DNA of 64,000 nt from Amycolatopsis rifamycinica (GCF_000695625.1 NZ_JMQI01000003.1:1-64000); one strand, 5' to 3'. Numbered from the stretch's first letter, positions 24,861 to 33,913 are shown. The notes: generated by a model not told the origin, from the sequence alone. Made by a program: numbers and translations.

Positions 24861-24926
24861 CCCTTCCGGCAACGGTCGTCCGCCCGTTCTGCGCAGTTCA
24901 CGAGAGTTTCAGGCGCGTGCGGGCCA

Positions 24927-25631
24927 ATGGTGGTCGTGGACGCTCGCTTGCTGGTTTCGCTGTCGGGAATCACCCCGCGCACGCTGCACCGGTGCGCCGA
25001 CCTCGCGGCCGAGCTCGACCGCCGCAAGGTGCCGCTCTCGCTGCTGTACGCCGCCCGCACCGGCGAAGGCCCGGTGACGGAGTGGGTGCGCACCCGCGCC
25101 CGCGGCGGTGATTCCGTGCTGCTGCACGGCTACGACCACACCGTCACGCCCACGCACCGCACGGTGTACCTGGGCAAACGGGCGGAGTTCGCGACACTGC
25201 CCGCCCACGAGGCCCGCCTGCGGCTGATCGCCGCGAGGGCCGCGCTGGACCGCGCGGGGTTGTCCGTCGACGGCTTCGCACCCCCGCGCTGGATCGCCTC
25301 CCAGGGCACGCTGCAGGCCCTGGCCGAGCACGGGTTCCGGCTGTGCGCGGACCTCGGTGCGGTCCGGGACCTGGTGACCGGCGAGGTGCGCCGGGCGCGG
25401 GTCCAGGAGTTCACCAGCCAGTCACACCGCACGGAGACGGTGCGCTGCTTCGCGCTGGTACTGGCGGCGGCGCGGGCGGCCCGCCGGGGCGGCCTGGTCC
25501 GGCTGGGGGTCGAAGCCCCGGACCTGACCCGCCCCGGCCTTCGCCAGGCGTTGCTCGACGCGGTGGACGTGGCTCTGGAGAACCGCGCGTTCGGCGCGAC
25601 CTACGGCTCGCTGCGCGCGGTCGCGGCCTGA
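24927..25631 (+). CDS. Polysaccharide deacetylase-like protein (DUF2334)
   Basis: Protein of 234 residues with features of DUF2334, a branch of the carbohydrate esterase 4 fold: 'LLVSLSGITPRTL', the metal-site-like 'DSVLLHGYDHT', and 'VDGFAPPRWIASQGTLQALAEHGFRLC'. The usual first-strand DD motif is replaced by 'LSGI', so deacetylase activity is uncertain. No signal peptide is seen. It lies convergent to the MBL hydrolase gene with 12 bases between stops. Function unknown beyond the fold. Confidence 0.78.
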   Translation: MVVVDARLLVSLSGITPRTLHRCADLAAELDRRKVPLSLLYAARTGEGPVTEWVRTRARGGDSVLLHGYDHTVTPTHRTVYLGKRAEFATLPAHEARLRLIAARAALDRAGLSVDGFAPPRWIASQGTLQALAEHGFRLCADLGAVRDLVTGEVRRARVQEFTSQSHRTETVRCFALVLAAARAARRGGLVRLGVEAPDLTRPGLRQALLDAVDVALENRAFGATYGSLRAVAA

Positions 25632-25643
25632 CGGTCCGCCTGG

Positions 25644-26279
25644 CTAGAACTTCGCCGGCTCGGCCCGTTCCAGCACCTTGACCTCGGTGCCTTCGGGCGC
25701 GAGGTTCCCGAAGAGGCCGTAGTGCATGGCCGGGTTGGCGAGCACGGCTTCGTGGATGGGCACGGCCACCCGCGGCGCGACGGCCCGCAGGTAGTCGACG
25801 GCTTCCCCGGCCTTCAGCCACGGGGCGCCGGTGGGCAGCCCGAGCACGTCGATCTGCTGCTCCGGCACGAAGAACGAGTCGCCGGGGTGGAAGAAGGCGC
25901 CGTCGTCGAAGACGTACCCGATGTTCGGGATGACGGGGATGTCGGCGTGGATGACGGCGTGCTCCCCGCCGACGGCCTTGATCGAGGTGTCCCCGACGGT
26001 GAAGGCGTTCCCCACATCGGCGACGTCGAATTCGAGGCCGAGCTTCTCGATCTCGGGTGCGGACCCGGGATCGACGATCAGCTTGGCGCCGGGGTTGGCT
26101 TCGAGGAGCTTCGGCAGCCGTTCGACGTCGAGGTGGTCGAAGTGCTGGTGCGTGACCAGCACGGCGGACAGCTCCCGCTCCCCCTCGAAGCCGGTGGAGA
26201 AGGTGCCGGGGTCGATCAGGATCCGCTCGGAAGCGGTCTCCAGCAACAGGCAGGCGTGTCCGAAATGGACGATACGCAT
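25644..26279 (-). CDS. MBL-fold metallo-hydrolase
   Basis: Metallo-beta-lactamase fold hydrolase of 211 residues. The metal motif HxHxDH is seen as 'THQHFDHLD' near residue 65, with further ligand positions in 'FFHPGDSF' (Asp) and 'VPIHEA' (His). It resembles UlaG-like members, which are short and act on small phosphoesters or lactones. AGGAG is placed 6 bases before the ATG. It follows the phosphatase gene by 35 bases on the same strand and may share its transcript. The substrate is unknown. Confidence 0.9.
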   Translation of the reverse strand: MRIVHFGHACLLLETASERILIDPGTFSTGFEGERELSAVLVTHQHFDHLDVERLPKLLEANPGAKLIVDPGSAPEIEKLGLEFDVADVGNAFTVGDTSIKAVGGEHAVIHADIPVIPNIGYVFDDGAFFHPGDSFFVPEQQIDVLGLPTGAPWLKAGEAVDYLRAVAPRVAVPIHEAVLANPAMHYGLFGNLAPEGTEVKVLERAEPAKF

Positions 26280-26314
26280 CGGTGGTTCTCCTTCGCGGGT
26301 GGTCGTTTTCCAGC

Positions 26315-27085
26315 CTAGTCCTGGTGCGTCAATCGGTGCCGGACGTCGTCGAGGTCCCGGCCGTCGACTCCGGCGTCGAGGAGGTACTGCTCGACGTCGA
26401 GCCCGTCGAGCGTGGCTCGGACGGCCGCCGCGGTCGTGGTGCCCCGCTCCGCGAGGACCGCCGCGATGGCCGGCCCCTGGTCTTCGGCGCCCATCGCGGC
26501 GTACAGCGGTCTCAGGGCTTCGGTGGACAGGTCGTAGTCCGCGGCGATGGCGTCCACCTCGACGTCGGCCAGCGCCAGCAGCAGGAGCGCGACGAGACCG
26601 GTCCGGTCGCGCCCGCCGCCGCAGTGGAACAGGACGCCGCCGGGTGCGGACCGGGCGATCGCCTCGATGACGGCGGCGCAGCGCTCGGCCTTCCGTTCGA
26701 GGAAGACCGGGTAGTAGAGCGGGGAGCCGTTCAGCCGCTCGCCGTTGACGTACCGCCAGAACTCGAGGTCGTCGATGTCGTCGAGGGGAACCTCGACGCG
26801 GTCGACGTCCGCCGGGGTGGCCGGGCCGTCCGCGGCGGCGAACTGCGCGGAACCCGCCAGCGCCGTCGGGGTGTTCGCCGCCGGCCGGATCTCGTCGGGG
26901 TTGCGCAGGTCGATGACGGTCCGGACGCCGGACTCCCGAGCTCGGGCCCACCCCGCGGCGGTCACGAACCGGAGGTCGGCCGCCCTGAAGAACGCACCGC
27001 GGCGGGTGGTGCGGCCCGACCGCGTCGGCAGGCCACCGAGGTCCCTGGTGTTGTAGAAGCCTTCCCAAGTGACTGTTCTGTTCAC
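26315..27085 (-). CDS. Tyrosine-protein phosphatase-like protein
   Basis: Protein of 256 residues of the PtpB/Y_phosphatase3 type. The catalytic P-loop C-x5-R is '[12 protein letters not shown]' near residue 160. The N-terminal '[27 protein letters not shown]' and '[10 protein letters not shown]' are family hallmarks. It resembles M. tuberculosis PtpB, a dual-specificity and phosphoinositide phosphatase, but no export signal is visible. The regulator gene stop lies 3 bases upstream on the same strand, so it is likely in one operon with the ArsR-type gene. Confidence 0.9.
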   Translation of the reverse strand: MNRTVTWEGFYNTRDLGGLPTRSGRTTRRGAFFRAADLRFVTAAGWARARESGVRTVIDLRNPDEIRPAANTPTALAGSAQFAAADGPATPADVDRVEVPLDDIDDLEFWRYVNGERLNGSPLYYPVFLERKAERCAAVIEAIARSAPGGVLFHCGGGRDRTGLVALLLLALADVEVDAIAADYDLSTEALRPLYAAMGAEDQGPAIAAVLAERGTTTAAAVRATLDGLDVEQYLLDAGVDGRDLDDVRHRLTHQD

Positions 27086-27088
27086 CCG

Positions 27089-28021
27089 TCACAGTCTGCC
27101 CGTGAGCAACGCGTCGCCGAGTTCCGTGCGCCGGTACAGCACCCGGTGCCCGCGCCGCTCCGAAGCCAGCAATCCCGCTCCCCGCAACGCCGTGAGGTGC
27201 GCCGACACCGTCGCCGGCGCCAGCCCGTGCCGGTGGGCCAGGTCGGTCGTCGCCGCGGGTGCGTCGAGCGTGGCCAGCACCAGCGCCCGTGTCCGGCCGA
27301 GCACCTCCACCAGCGGCTCCGGTGGCGCGGCGGACGAAGTCGACAGCGAAGCCACTCCGCGAGCCGGGTACAGCAGCGAAACCTGCCACGGCGGCACCGT
27401 CACCACCCCGACGTTCGGCCACGCGAACACCGCCGGGATCAGCAGCAACCCGCGCGAGTCGATCGGCAGCCGCTCCCGGGCGCGGACGTCGACCAGCACC
27501 GACGTCCCCGACAGCCGGACGCGCGGGTGGAGCTCCGCCAGCATCGCCGCGAGCCCGCCCAAGCCCAGCCGCCGCGTCCGGTGCGCGATGTCCGCCGCGA
27601 GCAGTTCGCGCAGGCGTGGCCACTGCGGGGCCAGCACCGCCTGCCACACCGTCTCCAGCTGGCCGGCCAGCAGGTCGCGGGCTTCCGCCGGATCGGACGG
27701 CAGGCCGGACAGGTCCGCGTCGACCATGCCCAGCTCCAGCGCGACCTGCGACGGCGGGGTCGCGCGAACCACCGCCAGCTGCGCTTCGGCGGTCGTCTCG
27801 GGACCGTCCGGCGGCGGGCTGAGGAACTCGGTGATGTAGTGCCGCGCGCTCAGCACCGCCGTCAGCTCGGGCACGTCGGGCACGCCGGACAGCCACGGCA
27901 GCGGCGCGGGGTGCCGCCGGATGCCCAGCAGCGTCTGGACCGCGCCCAGGACTTCCTCCAGCGGCGAGATCGCGAAGCGGACGCGTTGGCTTCCGGCCGC
28001 GGTCAGGGCCAGCTCGATCAC
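27089..28021 (-). CDS. ArsR-like helix-turn-helix regulator
   Basis: Protein of about 310 residues. The C-terminal part (about 235-310) is an ArsR winged helix: 'LGRTRALVLATLDAPAATTDLAHRHGLAPATVSAHLTALRGAGLLASERRGHRVLYRRTELGDALL'. The N-terminal 200 residues ('DUF5937-like', 'VRFAISPLEEVLGAVQTL') are typical of large actinobacterial ArsR proteins. The GTG at 28021 is the only start that keeps the N-terminal strand. A perfect palindrome begins 3 bases upstream and would cover the -10/RBS zone. It is divergent to an MFS exporter gene, its likely target. Confidence 0.85.
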   Translation of the reverse strand: MIELALTAAGSQRVRFAISPLEEVLGAVQTLLGIRRHPAPLPWLSGVPDVPELTAVLSARHYITEFLSPPPDGPETTAEAQLAVVRATPPSQVALELGMVDADLSGLPSDPAEARDLLAGQLETVWQAVLAPQWPRLRELLAADIAHRTRRLGLGGLAAMLAELHPRVRLSGTSVLVDVRARERLPIDSRGLLLIPAVFAWPNVGVVTVPPWQVSLLYPARGVASLSTSSAAPPEPLVEVLGRTRALVLATLDAPAATTDLAHRHGLAPATVSAHLTALRGAGLLASERRGHRVLYRRTELGDALLTGRL

Positions 28022-28023
28022 GG

Positions 28024-28047
28024 CTGATTCGCTATCACCCGAATCAG
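28024..28047. promoter_or_regulatory. Perfect inverted repeat, candidate ArsR operator
   Basis: CTGATTCG and CGAATCAG form a perfect 8-bp inverted repeat separated by 8 bases (CTATCACC), inside the 61-base gap between the divergent regulator and MFS genes. It is the most AT-rich part of the gap. Size, symmetry and location are what is expected of an operator for the adjacent ArsR-type protein controlling both directions. It ends 35 bases before the MFS start. Confidence 0.65.
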
Positions 28048-28082
28048 TATGCCGCGGCGGCGCGCCGGGAGAGCGTGGCGAC

Positions 28083-29222
28083 ATGTCGTTGTTCACCCAT
28101 CGCGCGTACTGGCGCTGGTCGGCGGGCGTGCAGTTCGCCCGGCTCCCGGCGACCATGGCGCCGCTCGCGTTCACCCTGCTGACCACCGCCACGACCGGTT
28201 CGTACCGGCTGGGTGGCGTGCTGATGTCGGTCTTCGTCGCCGCCGAGATGGTGTGCGCGGTTCCGGCCGGCCGGCTGCTCGACCGCGTCGGACCCGCGCG
28301 GGGCCTGCCCGCGCTGCTGCTCCTGACCGCCGCCGGGTACGTCGTCCTCGCGCTGGCCGCCGATGCTCCCGGACCCGTTCTGGTCGCGCTCGTCGTGCTG
28401 CCCGGCGTCTCGGCCGCCGCGTTGTCGGGCGGCTTCCGGACGCTGCTGGCCGACACGGTCGACGACGAACTGCTGCCGCGCGCGATCTCCGTCGACGCGA
28501 TGCTCCTCGAAGGCGTGCTGATCGGCGGTCCGGCGCTGGTCGCGCTGCTCGACCTGGCCGGCCCGTTCGTCCCGCTCGCCGCGATGGCCGCCGCGTGCGT
28601 GGCGGCGGCGCTGCTCGTCCCGCGCCGCGCGGGGTCCCGCGGTCGGGTGGAATCCGCCGCCGACGTCCCGGCGGCGCGCCTTTCCACCTACCTGCCGTGG
28701 CTGTGCTGCGCGTTCACCGTCGGGCTGCTGCTCTCGACGATCGAGGTGGCGCCGCTGCCGCTGGTCCAGCGGCTGGGCGCGCCGGAAACGGCCGCGCCGG
28801 TCGTGATCGCCGTGCTGAGCGGGGCGAGCATCGTGGGCAGCGCGCTCTACGCGTGGCGCGGGAAGACCGGTGACCCACGGCTGTTCCTCGCCGGGTTCGT
28901 CGCCGGCGGGCTCACCCTCGCGGCCGATCTCGGCTGGCCCGGTTTGCTCGCGTCGGTGGCCGTGATCGGCGCCTGCACCGGGCCGCTCGTGGCCGCCACC
29001 TCCGTCAACCTGCAGTGTCTGTTGCCGAAGAACCGCAGGTCGGCGGGGTTCTCGCTGAGCTTCACCGTGCAGGCCTGCGGCTTCGGCCTCGGGTCGCTCG
29101 CGGTGGGCGCCCTGCCGCTGTGGGTGACGCCGTTGTTCGGTGTCTTTGCCGCGGCGATCGCCGGTGCAATGCTGGTGCGGAGGCCCGCACGAGCTATTGG
29201 CACCGTGTCAGTAACGTCGTAA
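28083..29222 (+). CDS. MFS transporter
   Basis: Integral membrane protein of about 379 residues with 10-12 hydrophobic helices. The loop motif A after helix 2 is seen as 'VPAGRLLDRVGPARGLP'. A second, weak equivalent lies around 'SALYAWRGKTGDPRLF'. It belongs to the short actinobacterial drug/metabolite exporter-like MFS group. It faces an ArsR regulator across a palindrome, suggesting ligand-induced expression. The ATG at 28083 is taken because the longer frame upstream runs through the operator. Substrate unknown. Confidence 0.88.
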   Translation: MSLFTHRAYWRWSAGVQFARLPATMAPLAFTLLTTATTGSYRLGGVLMSVFVAAEMVCAVPAGRLLDRVGPARGLPALLLLTAAGYVVLALAADAPGPVLVALVVLPGVSAAALSGGFRTLLADTVDDELLPRAISVDAMLLEGVLIGGPALVALLDLAGPFVPLAAMAAACVAAALLVPRRAGSRGRVESAADVPAARLSTYLPWLCCAFTVGLLLSTIEVAPLPLVQRLGAPETAAPVVIAVLSGASIVGSALYAWRGKTGDPRLFLAGFVAGGLTLAADLGWPGLLASVAVIGACTGPLVAATSVNLQCLLPKNRRSAGFSLSFTVQACGFGLGSLAVGALPLWVTPLFGVFAAAIAGAMLVRRPARAIGTVSVTS

Positions 29223-29255
29223 CCTGGGCTGACCCTCGACCAACGGGAGACGCCG

Positions 29256-30752
29256 ATGACTGCCGTCCAGCCGAAGCCGACGTCGGTCGGCGAGACCTTC
29301 GACTCGCTCAGCCCGGCGACCGACGAGGTGGTCGGAACCTACCCGATCCACACCGCGGAGGACGTCAAGGCGGCTGTCGAACGGGCGCGCGTCGCCGCGG
29401 AGTGGTGGGCGGGCCTCGGTTTCGCCGGGCGCGCCGAGCGGCTCAAGGGCTGGAAGGGCGTGCTCACGCGGCGGCTGGCGCAGCTGTGCCAGGTGGTCCG
29501 CGACGAGACCGGCAAGCCGATCGCCGACGCGCAGCTGGAGAGCGTCCTGGCCATCGAGCACATCGCGTGGGCGGGCAAGAACGCGAAGAAGGTGCTCGGC
29601 AAGCACCGGCGGTCCGCGGGGCTGCTGATGTCGAACCAGGCGGCGACGGTCGAGTACCAGCCGCTGGGCGTGGTCGGGGTGATCGGCCCGTGGAACTACC
29701 CGGTGTTCACGCCGCTGGGCTCGATCGCGTACGCGCTCGCGGCCGGCAACGCGGTGGTGTTCAAGCCGAGCGAGTACACGCCGGGCGTCGGCAAGTGGCT
29801 GGTCGACGCGTTCGCCGAGATCGTCCCGGAGCAGCCGGTGCTGCAGCTGGTCACCGGCTTCGGCGAGACGGGCGCGGCGCTGGTGGGGGCCGGTGTCGAC
29901 AAGATCGCGTTCACCGGCTCGACGGCCACGGGCAAGCGCATCATGGCCGCGGCGGCCGAGACGCTCACCCCGGTGGTCATCGAGGCGGGCGGCAAGGACC
30001 CGGTCCTGGTCGACGCGGACGCCGACCTCGACGCGGCGGCCGACGCCACGGTGTGGGGCGCGTTCTCCAACTCCGGCCAGACCTGCATCGGCGTCGAGCG
30101 GGTGTACGTCCACGAGAAGGTCCACGACGAGTTCGTGGCGAAGGTGGTCGAGAAGTCCAAGGACGTCCGCGCGGGCTCCGACGAGGCGGCCCAGTACGGC
30201 CCGGTGACGATGCCCTCCCAGCTTTCGGTGATCAGGCGGCACATCCACGACGCACTGGCCCGCGGCGGCAAGGCGGTCGTCGGCGGCGAGGACGCGGTTG
30301 GCGACCGCTACGCCCAGCCGACGGTGCTGGTGGACGTCCCGGAGGACTCCGAGGCGGTGAAGGAGGAGACGTTCGGCCCGACGGTGACGATCGCGAAGGT
30401 CCGCGACATGGACGAAGCGGTCGAGCGCGCGAACAGCACGAAGTACGGCCTGGGCTCGACGGTGTTCTCGAAGTCCCGCGGGGTGGAGCTGGCGGAGAAG
30501 CTGCGCACGGGCATGACGGCGATCAACGCACCGCTGTCGTTCGCCGGCATCGCCTCGCTGCCGTTCGGCGGCGTGGGCGATTCGGGCTTCGGCCGCATCC
30601 ACGGACCGGAGGGACTGCGCGAGTTCGCCCGCACGAAGGCGATCGCCCGGCAGCGGTTCACGGCGCCGTTGACGCTGACGTCGTTCAACCGCAAGGACTC
30701 GACGGATGCGCTGGTGGCGAAGCTCGTGACGATCCTCCACGGCAAGCGCTAA
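29256..30752 (+). CDS. Aldehyde dehydrogenase family protein
   Basis: NAD(P)-dependent aldehyde dehydrogenase of 498 residues. Motifs: 'GVIGPWNYPVFTPLGSIAYALAAGNAVVFKPSEYTP' (cofactor and Asn), 'FTGSTATGKRIM', catalytic Glu in 'VIEAGGKDPVLV' near residue 247, catalytic Cys in 'FSNSGQTCIGVERVYV' near residue 280, and 'EETFGPTV'. The overall sequence is close to succinate-semialdehyde/betaine-type class 3-like enzymes; the substrate is unclear. Its stop overlaps the convergent GMC oxidoreductase stop by 4 bases; the pair could act in sequence on an alcohol and its aldehyde, though they are on opposite strands. Confidence 0.93.
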   Translation: MTAVQPKPTSVGETFDSLSPATDEVVGTYPIHTAEDVKAAVERARVAAEWWAGLGFAGRAERLKGWKGVLTRRLAQLCQVVRDETGKPIADAQLESVLAIEHIAWAGKNAKKVLGKHRRSAGLLMSNQAATVEYQPLGVVGVIGPWNYPVFTPLGSIAYALAAGNAVVFKPSEYTPGVGKWLVDAFAEIVPEQPVLQLVTGFGETGAALVGAGVDKIAFTGSTATGKRIMAAAAETLTPVVIEAGGKDPVLVDADADLDAAADATVWGAFSNSGQTCIGVERVYVHEKVHDEFVAKVVEKSKDVRAGSDEAAQYGPVTMPSQLSVIRRHIHDALARGGKAVVGGEDAVGDRYAQPTVLVDVPEDSEAVKEETFGPTVTIAKVRDMDEAVERANSTKYGLGSTVFSKSRGVELAEKLRTGMTAINAPLSFAGIASLPFGGVGDSGFGRIHGPEGLREFARTKAIARQRFTAPLTLTSFNRKDSTDALVAKLVTILHGKR

Positions 30753-32323
30753 GCCGACCGCCCCCGGATCAGGTCGGCCGCCTTCTCCGCGACCATGATC
30801 GTCGGCGCGTTCGTGTTGCCCCGGGGCACCACGGGCATCACGGACGCGTCGACGACCCGCAGGTTCTCGACGCCGTTCACCCGCAGCCGCGGATCCACGA
30901 CCGAGCCGATCGCGCAGGTCCCCACCGGGTGGTAGAGCGTCTGCGTGTTCTCCCGGATGTGCTCGGCCAGCTCGGAGTCGCTCAGATCGTGCCGCGCCGG
31001 CAGGAACGGCTTGTCCAGGAACCGCCGCAACGGCCCGACCTGCCCGATCTCGATCAACGACCGCAACCCCGCGATCATCGTCTCCATGTCACGCGGCTCC
31101 GAGTAGTAGGCCGGGTCGATCTCCGGTTTCCACAACGGGTTCGCCGACTTCAGCCGCAGCCGTCCGCGGCTCGCGACGTCCACGAGTGTCGCCCCCGACG
31201 TGAAACCCGGGACCGTCGGTTCGCGCATCCCGTTGTCGTAGAACAACGTCGGTACCACGTGGATCTGCATGTCCGGCGCCGGCAGGCCGTCCCTCGTCGG
31301 GTAGAACGCGCCCGCCTCGCCGATGTTCGACGCCAACGGCCCGCGCCGCGTCAGCTGGTACCGCGCCAGTCCGAACACCGTGGCCGCGTCGACCAGGTCC
31401 GTCGTGCCGCGAGTGGACCAGATGATCCCGCACGCCGGGTGGTCGTGCAGGTTTTCGCCGACGCCGGGCAGCGCGGCGACGACGTCGATGCCGTGCTCGC
31501 GGAGGTGTTCGGCCGGGCCGACACCCGAAACCATCAGCAGCTGCGGCGAGTTGACGGCACCGCCCGAAAGGATGACCTCGGCCGAAGCCCGCGCCGTCCG
31601 CTCCACGCCCTTGTCCAAATAGGACACGCCGACCGCGCGGGTGCCCTCGAAGACGACCCGGGTGGCGGGCGCGCCCGTCTTCACCGTGAGGTTCGGCCGC
31701 GACAGCGCCGGACGCAGGTAGGCGTCCGCGGTCGACCACCGGCGGCCCCGCTTGCACGTCACCTGGTAGAGGCCGGCGCCTTCCTGGCTCTCGCCGTTGA
31801 AGTCGTCGGTGCGCTTGAGCCCCCACGCGACGGCCGAATCGACCCAGGCGTGCGACAGCTCGTGGGTGAACCGGCGGTCCTCGACGTGCAGCGGGCCGTC
31901 CGTCCCGTGCAGCGGCCCGCCGAGCCGCTGGTTGCCCTCGGCGCGCTTGAAGTACGGCAGGACGTCGTCCCAGCCCCAGCCTTCGGCGCCGTGGGAATCG
32001 CGCCAGCCGTCGTAGTCGGCGCGGTTGCCGCGGATGTAGATCATCGCGTTGATCGACGAGCAGCCGCCGAGCATCTTCCCACGCGGCCAGTACAACGACT
32101 TGCCCGTGTGCTTCTGCTCGACGGTCTCGTAGTTCCAGTCCCACTTGGTCTTGAACAGCGACGCGAACGCGGCCGGGATGTGGATCTCGTCCGCGGTGTC
32201 CTCCGCGCCCGCTTCGAGGAGCAGGACCTGCGCCGCGGGGTCTTCGGTCAGCCGGTTCGCCAGCACGCAGCCCGCGCTCCCGGCGCCGACGATGACGTAG
32301 TCGTAGGACTCCTGGACGGCCAC
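30749..32323 (-). CDS. GMC-family FAD oxidoreductase (choline dehydrogenase-like)
   Basis: Flavoenzyme of 524 residues. The FAD site 'YDYVIVGAGSAGCVLANRLTED' is at residues 7-28, GMC signature 1 is 'WPRGKMLGGCSSINAMIYIRG', signature 2 is 'GGAVNSPQLLMVSGVGP', and the catalytic His/Asn pair is in 'LYHPVGTCAIG' and 'PRGNTNAPTIMVAEKAADLI'. This set matches choline dehydrogenase/alcohol dehydrogenase (BetA-like) members. With the adjacent aldehyde dehydrogenase, a choline-to-betaine or other alcohol-to-acid route is possible but not proven. Confidence 0.92.
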   Translation of the reverse strand: MAVQESYDYVIVGAGSAGCVLANRLTEDPAAQVLLLEAGAEDTADEIHIPAAFASLFKTKWDWNYETVEQKHTGKSLYWPRGKMLGGCSSINAMIYIRGNRADYDGWRDSHGAEGWGWDDVLPYFKRAEGNQRLGGPLHGTDGPLHVEDRRFTHELSHAWVDSAVAWGLKRTDDFNGESQEGAGLYQVTCKRGRRWSTADAYLRPALSRPNLTVKTGAPATRVVFEGTRAVGVSYLDKGVERTARASAEVILSGGAVNSPQLLMVSGVGPAEHLREHGIDVVAALPGVGENLHDHPACGIIWSTRGTTDLVDAATVFGLARYQLTRRGPLASNIGEAGAFYPTRDGLPAPDMQIHVVPTLFYDNGMREPTVPGFTSGATLVDVASRGRLRLKSANPLWKPEIDPAYYSEPRDMETMIAGLRSLIEIGQVGPLRRFLDKPFLPARHDLSDSELAEHIRENTQTLYHPVGTCAIGSVVDPRLRVNGVENLRVVDASVMPVVPRGNTNAPTIMVAEKAADLIRGRSA

Positions 32324-32430
32324 GGTGCCTCCTGTTGGCGAGATGTCAACGACTCATCATGGCGCAGCGCCGCGCCATCGGCCAGTTTAGGTTTTTCGGT
32401 GGGCCCCGCCAGGGGGGCGAGAGGGTGAAC

Positions 32431-32436
32431 TATGCT
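32431..32436 (+). promoter_or_regulatory. Possible -10 box of the purSQ promoter
   Basis: TATGCT at 32431-32436 lies 43 bases upstream of the purS start in the gap between the divergent GMC and purS genes. It fits a sigma-A -10 element. A clear -35 box is not seen 17 bases upstream (GCCAGG region), so this is a tentative call. Confidence 0.35.
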
Positions 32437-32478
32437 CGCGGGGTACCCACGACCTGCGTGAATAAGGAGCAGCCTGCC

Positions 32479-32718
32479 GTGGCCCGAGTCGTCGTCGACG
32501 TCATGCCGAAGCCCGAAATCCTCGACCCGCAGGGACAGGCCGCGCTCGGCGCCGCCGGCCGCCTGGGGTTCACCGGGATCACCGAAATCCGCCAGGGCAA
32601 GCACTTCGAGATCGAGGTCGACGACACGGTCGACGACGCGACGCTGGAGAAGATCGCCGAAGGCTTCCTCGCGAACCCGGTCATCGAGCAGTGGACGATC
32701 AAGCGGGTGGACGCGTGA
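32479..32718 (+). CDS. purS: FGAM synthase subunit PurS
   Basis: Small subunit (79 residues) of the three-part FGAM synthase PurSQL, a dimeric scaffold that links the amidotransferase PurQ to PurL. Typical marks: '[30 protein letters not shown]' and the C-terminal '[15 protein letters not shown]'. The GTG at 32479 is preceded by AAGGAG at 32464-32469. Its stop overlaps the purQ start by 4 bases, so the two subunits are translationally coupled. Confidence 0.96.
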   Translation: MARVVVDVMPKPEILDPQGQAALGAAGRLGFTGITEIRQGKHFEIEVDDTVDDATLEKIAEGFLANPVIEQWTIKRVDA

Positions 32719-33392
32719 GCGCCCGCATCGGCGTCATCACCTTCCCGGGCACGCTGGACGACGGCGACGCCGCCCGCGCGGTCCGCTACGCCGGCGGCGA
32801 GGCCGTGCCGCTGTGGCACGCCGACGAGGACCTGCGTGCCGTCGACGCCGTGGTCGTCCCCGGTGGCTTCTCGTACGGCGACTACCTGCGCGCGGGCGTG
32901 ATCGCCCGGTTCGCGCCGGTCATGACGCCGGTGATCGAGGCGGCGCGCGCGGGCATGCCGGTGCTCGGCATCTGCAACGGGTTCCAGATCCTGTGCGAGG
33001 CCGGCCTGCTGCCGGGCGCGATGATCCGCAACCAGGGGCTGCACTTCATCTGCCGCGACCAGTGGCTGCGGGTGGAGAACACCGACACGGCGTGGACCAC
33101 CCGGTACGAAACCGGCGCCGAGATCCTCATCCCGATGAAGAACATCGACGGCTGCTACGTGGCCGAGCAGTCCACTTTGGACGAGCTCGAGGGCGAAGGC
33201 CGCGTGGTGTTCCGGTACGTCGGCGGGAACCCGAACGGCTCGCGCAACGACATCGCCGGGATCCGCAGCGAGAACGGCCGGGTCGTCGGGCTGATGCCGC
33301 ACCCGGAGCACGCGATCGACGCGCTGACGGGGCCGTCGGACGACGGGCTCGGGATGTTCTTCAGCGCGGTGGACGCGCTTGTGAAGGCTTGA
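32715..33392 (+). CDS. purQ: FGAM synthase glutaminase subunit PurQ
   Basis: Class I glutamine amidotransferase of 225 residues supplying ammonia for FGAM formation by PurL. The nucleophile is C87 in '[11 protein letters not shown]', and the His/Glu of the triad are in '[11 protein letters not shown]'. '[16 protein letters not shown]' forms the oxyanion strand. The GTG start overlaps purS. The partner purL lies 4.4 kb downstream on the same strand, beyond three genes in the opposite orientation; in many actinobacteria purL follows closely. Confidence 0.96.
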   Translation: MSARIGVITFPGTLDDGDAARAVRYAGGEAVPLWHADEDLRAVDAVVVPGGFSYGDYLRAGVIARFAPVMTPVIEAARAGMPVLGICNGFQILCEAGLLPGAMIRNQGLHFICRDQWLRVENTDTAWTTRYETGAEILIPMKNIDGCYVAEQSTLDELEGEGRVVFRYVGGNPNGSRNDIAGIRSENGRVVGLMPHPEHAIDALTGPSDDGLGMFFSAVDALVKA

Positions 33393-33405
33393 GGGCGGGC
33401 CTCGG

Positions 33406-33470
33406 CCCCCCGGTAACCATGCTACCGGCGAGGACCGACAGTTCCGGGGCTGCGGGCGTGAGTTGTCCAC
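33406..33470 (-). repeat. Dispersed PafBC-motif element, copy 1
   Basis: Read on the minus strand, this contains GTGGACAAC, 16 bases, then GGAACTGTCGGTC, eight bases, TAGCAT, and a run ending ACCGGGGGG. The core (33419-33441) matches the actinobacterial DNA-damage promoter motif TTGTCRGTG-N8-TANNNT in all but two positions. It points left, toward the 3' end of purQ, and lies between two convergent stops (purQ and the PNPOx-like gene), with no gene downstream of it. GTGGACAAC is also the complement of an actinobacterial DnaA-box core. Confidence 0.6.
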
Positions 33471-33484
33471 AGCCCCGGACCCGG

Positions 33485-33913
33485 TCAGCTCTTGCTCTGG
33501 TCGTTCGACAGCCACTTCTCCGGCCGGACCCGGACCAGCACCGAATTCAGACCCAGCGCCGAATCGACGTACGCCGTGGCCTGGTCTTCCGGCCAGTAGC
33601 GCTTCGCGATCCGCAGGGCCTGCTCGCGCGTCGGCGGGTCGTCGTTCGCCACCACCGGGCCTTCGACCGTCACGTACCTGTACGGCGGGTTCTCGTCCTG
33701 GGCCACCAGGCTCAGCCGGCCGGCCGCGCGGATCGAGCGGTCCTTGACCGTGTCGCGCTCCATCCAGATCAGCAGCTCGCCGCCGGGTTCGTAGTCGTAC
33801 CAAACCGGCACTGCCAGCGGGGCCCGGCCGGCGCGCTCCACCGCGAGCACGCCCACGTGCACCCCGCTCAGGAACTCTTCGCGTTCTGCGGCGGTCATCA
33901 CGAACGACGACAT
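33485..33913 (-). CDS. Pyridoxamine 5'-phosphate oxidase-fold protein
   Basis: Split-barrel flavin-binding protein of about 142 residues. Family traits: 'MTAAEREEFLSGVHVGVLAVERAGRAPLAVPVWYDYEPGGELLIWM' followed by 'KDRSIRAAGRLSLVAQDENPPYRYVTVEGPV'. Such proteins bind FMN or F420. True pyridoxamine oxidase is longer, so the function here is probably an F420- or flavin-dependent reductase of unknown substrate. The ATG at 33913 has GGGGAG at ideal distance, favoured over the ATG at 33937. Confidence 0.88.
   Translation of the reverse strand: MSSFVMTAAEREEFLSGVHVGVLAVERAGRAPLAVPVWYDYEPGGELLIWMERDTVKDRSIRAAGRLSLVAQDENPPYRYVTVEGPVVANDDPPTREQALRIAKRYWPEDQATAYVDSALGLNSVLVRVRPEKWLSNDQSKS

Noticed and set aside
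29015..32428. Plus-strand open frame of 1137 codons
   Set aside because: It lies in another frame of the MFS and aldehyde dehydrogenase genes and opposite the GMC gene, with no recognisable domain.
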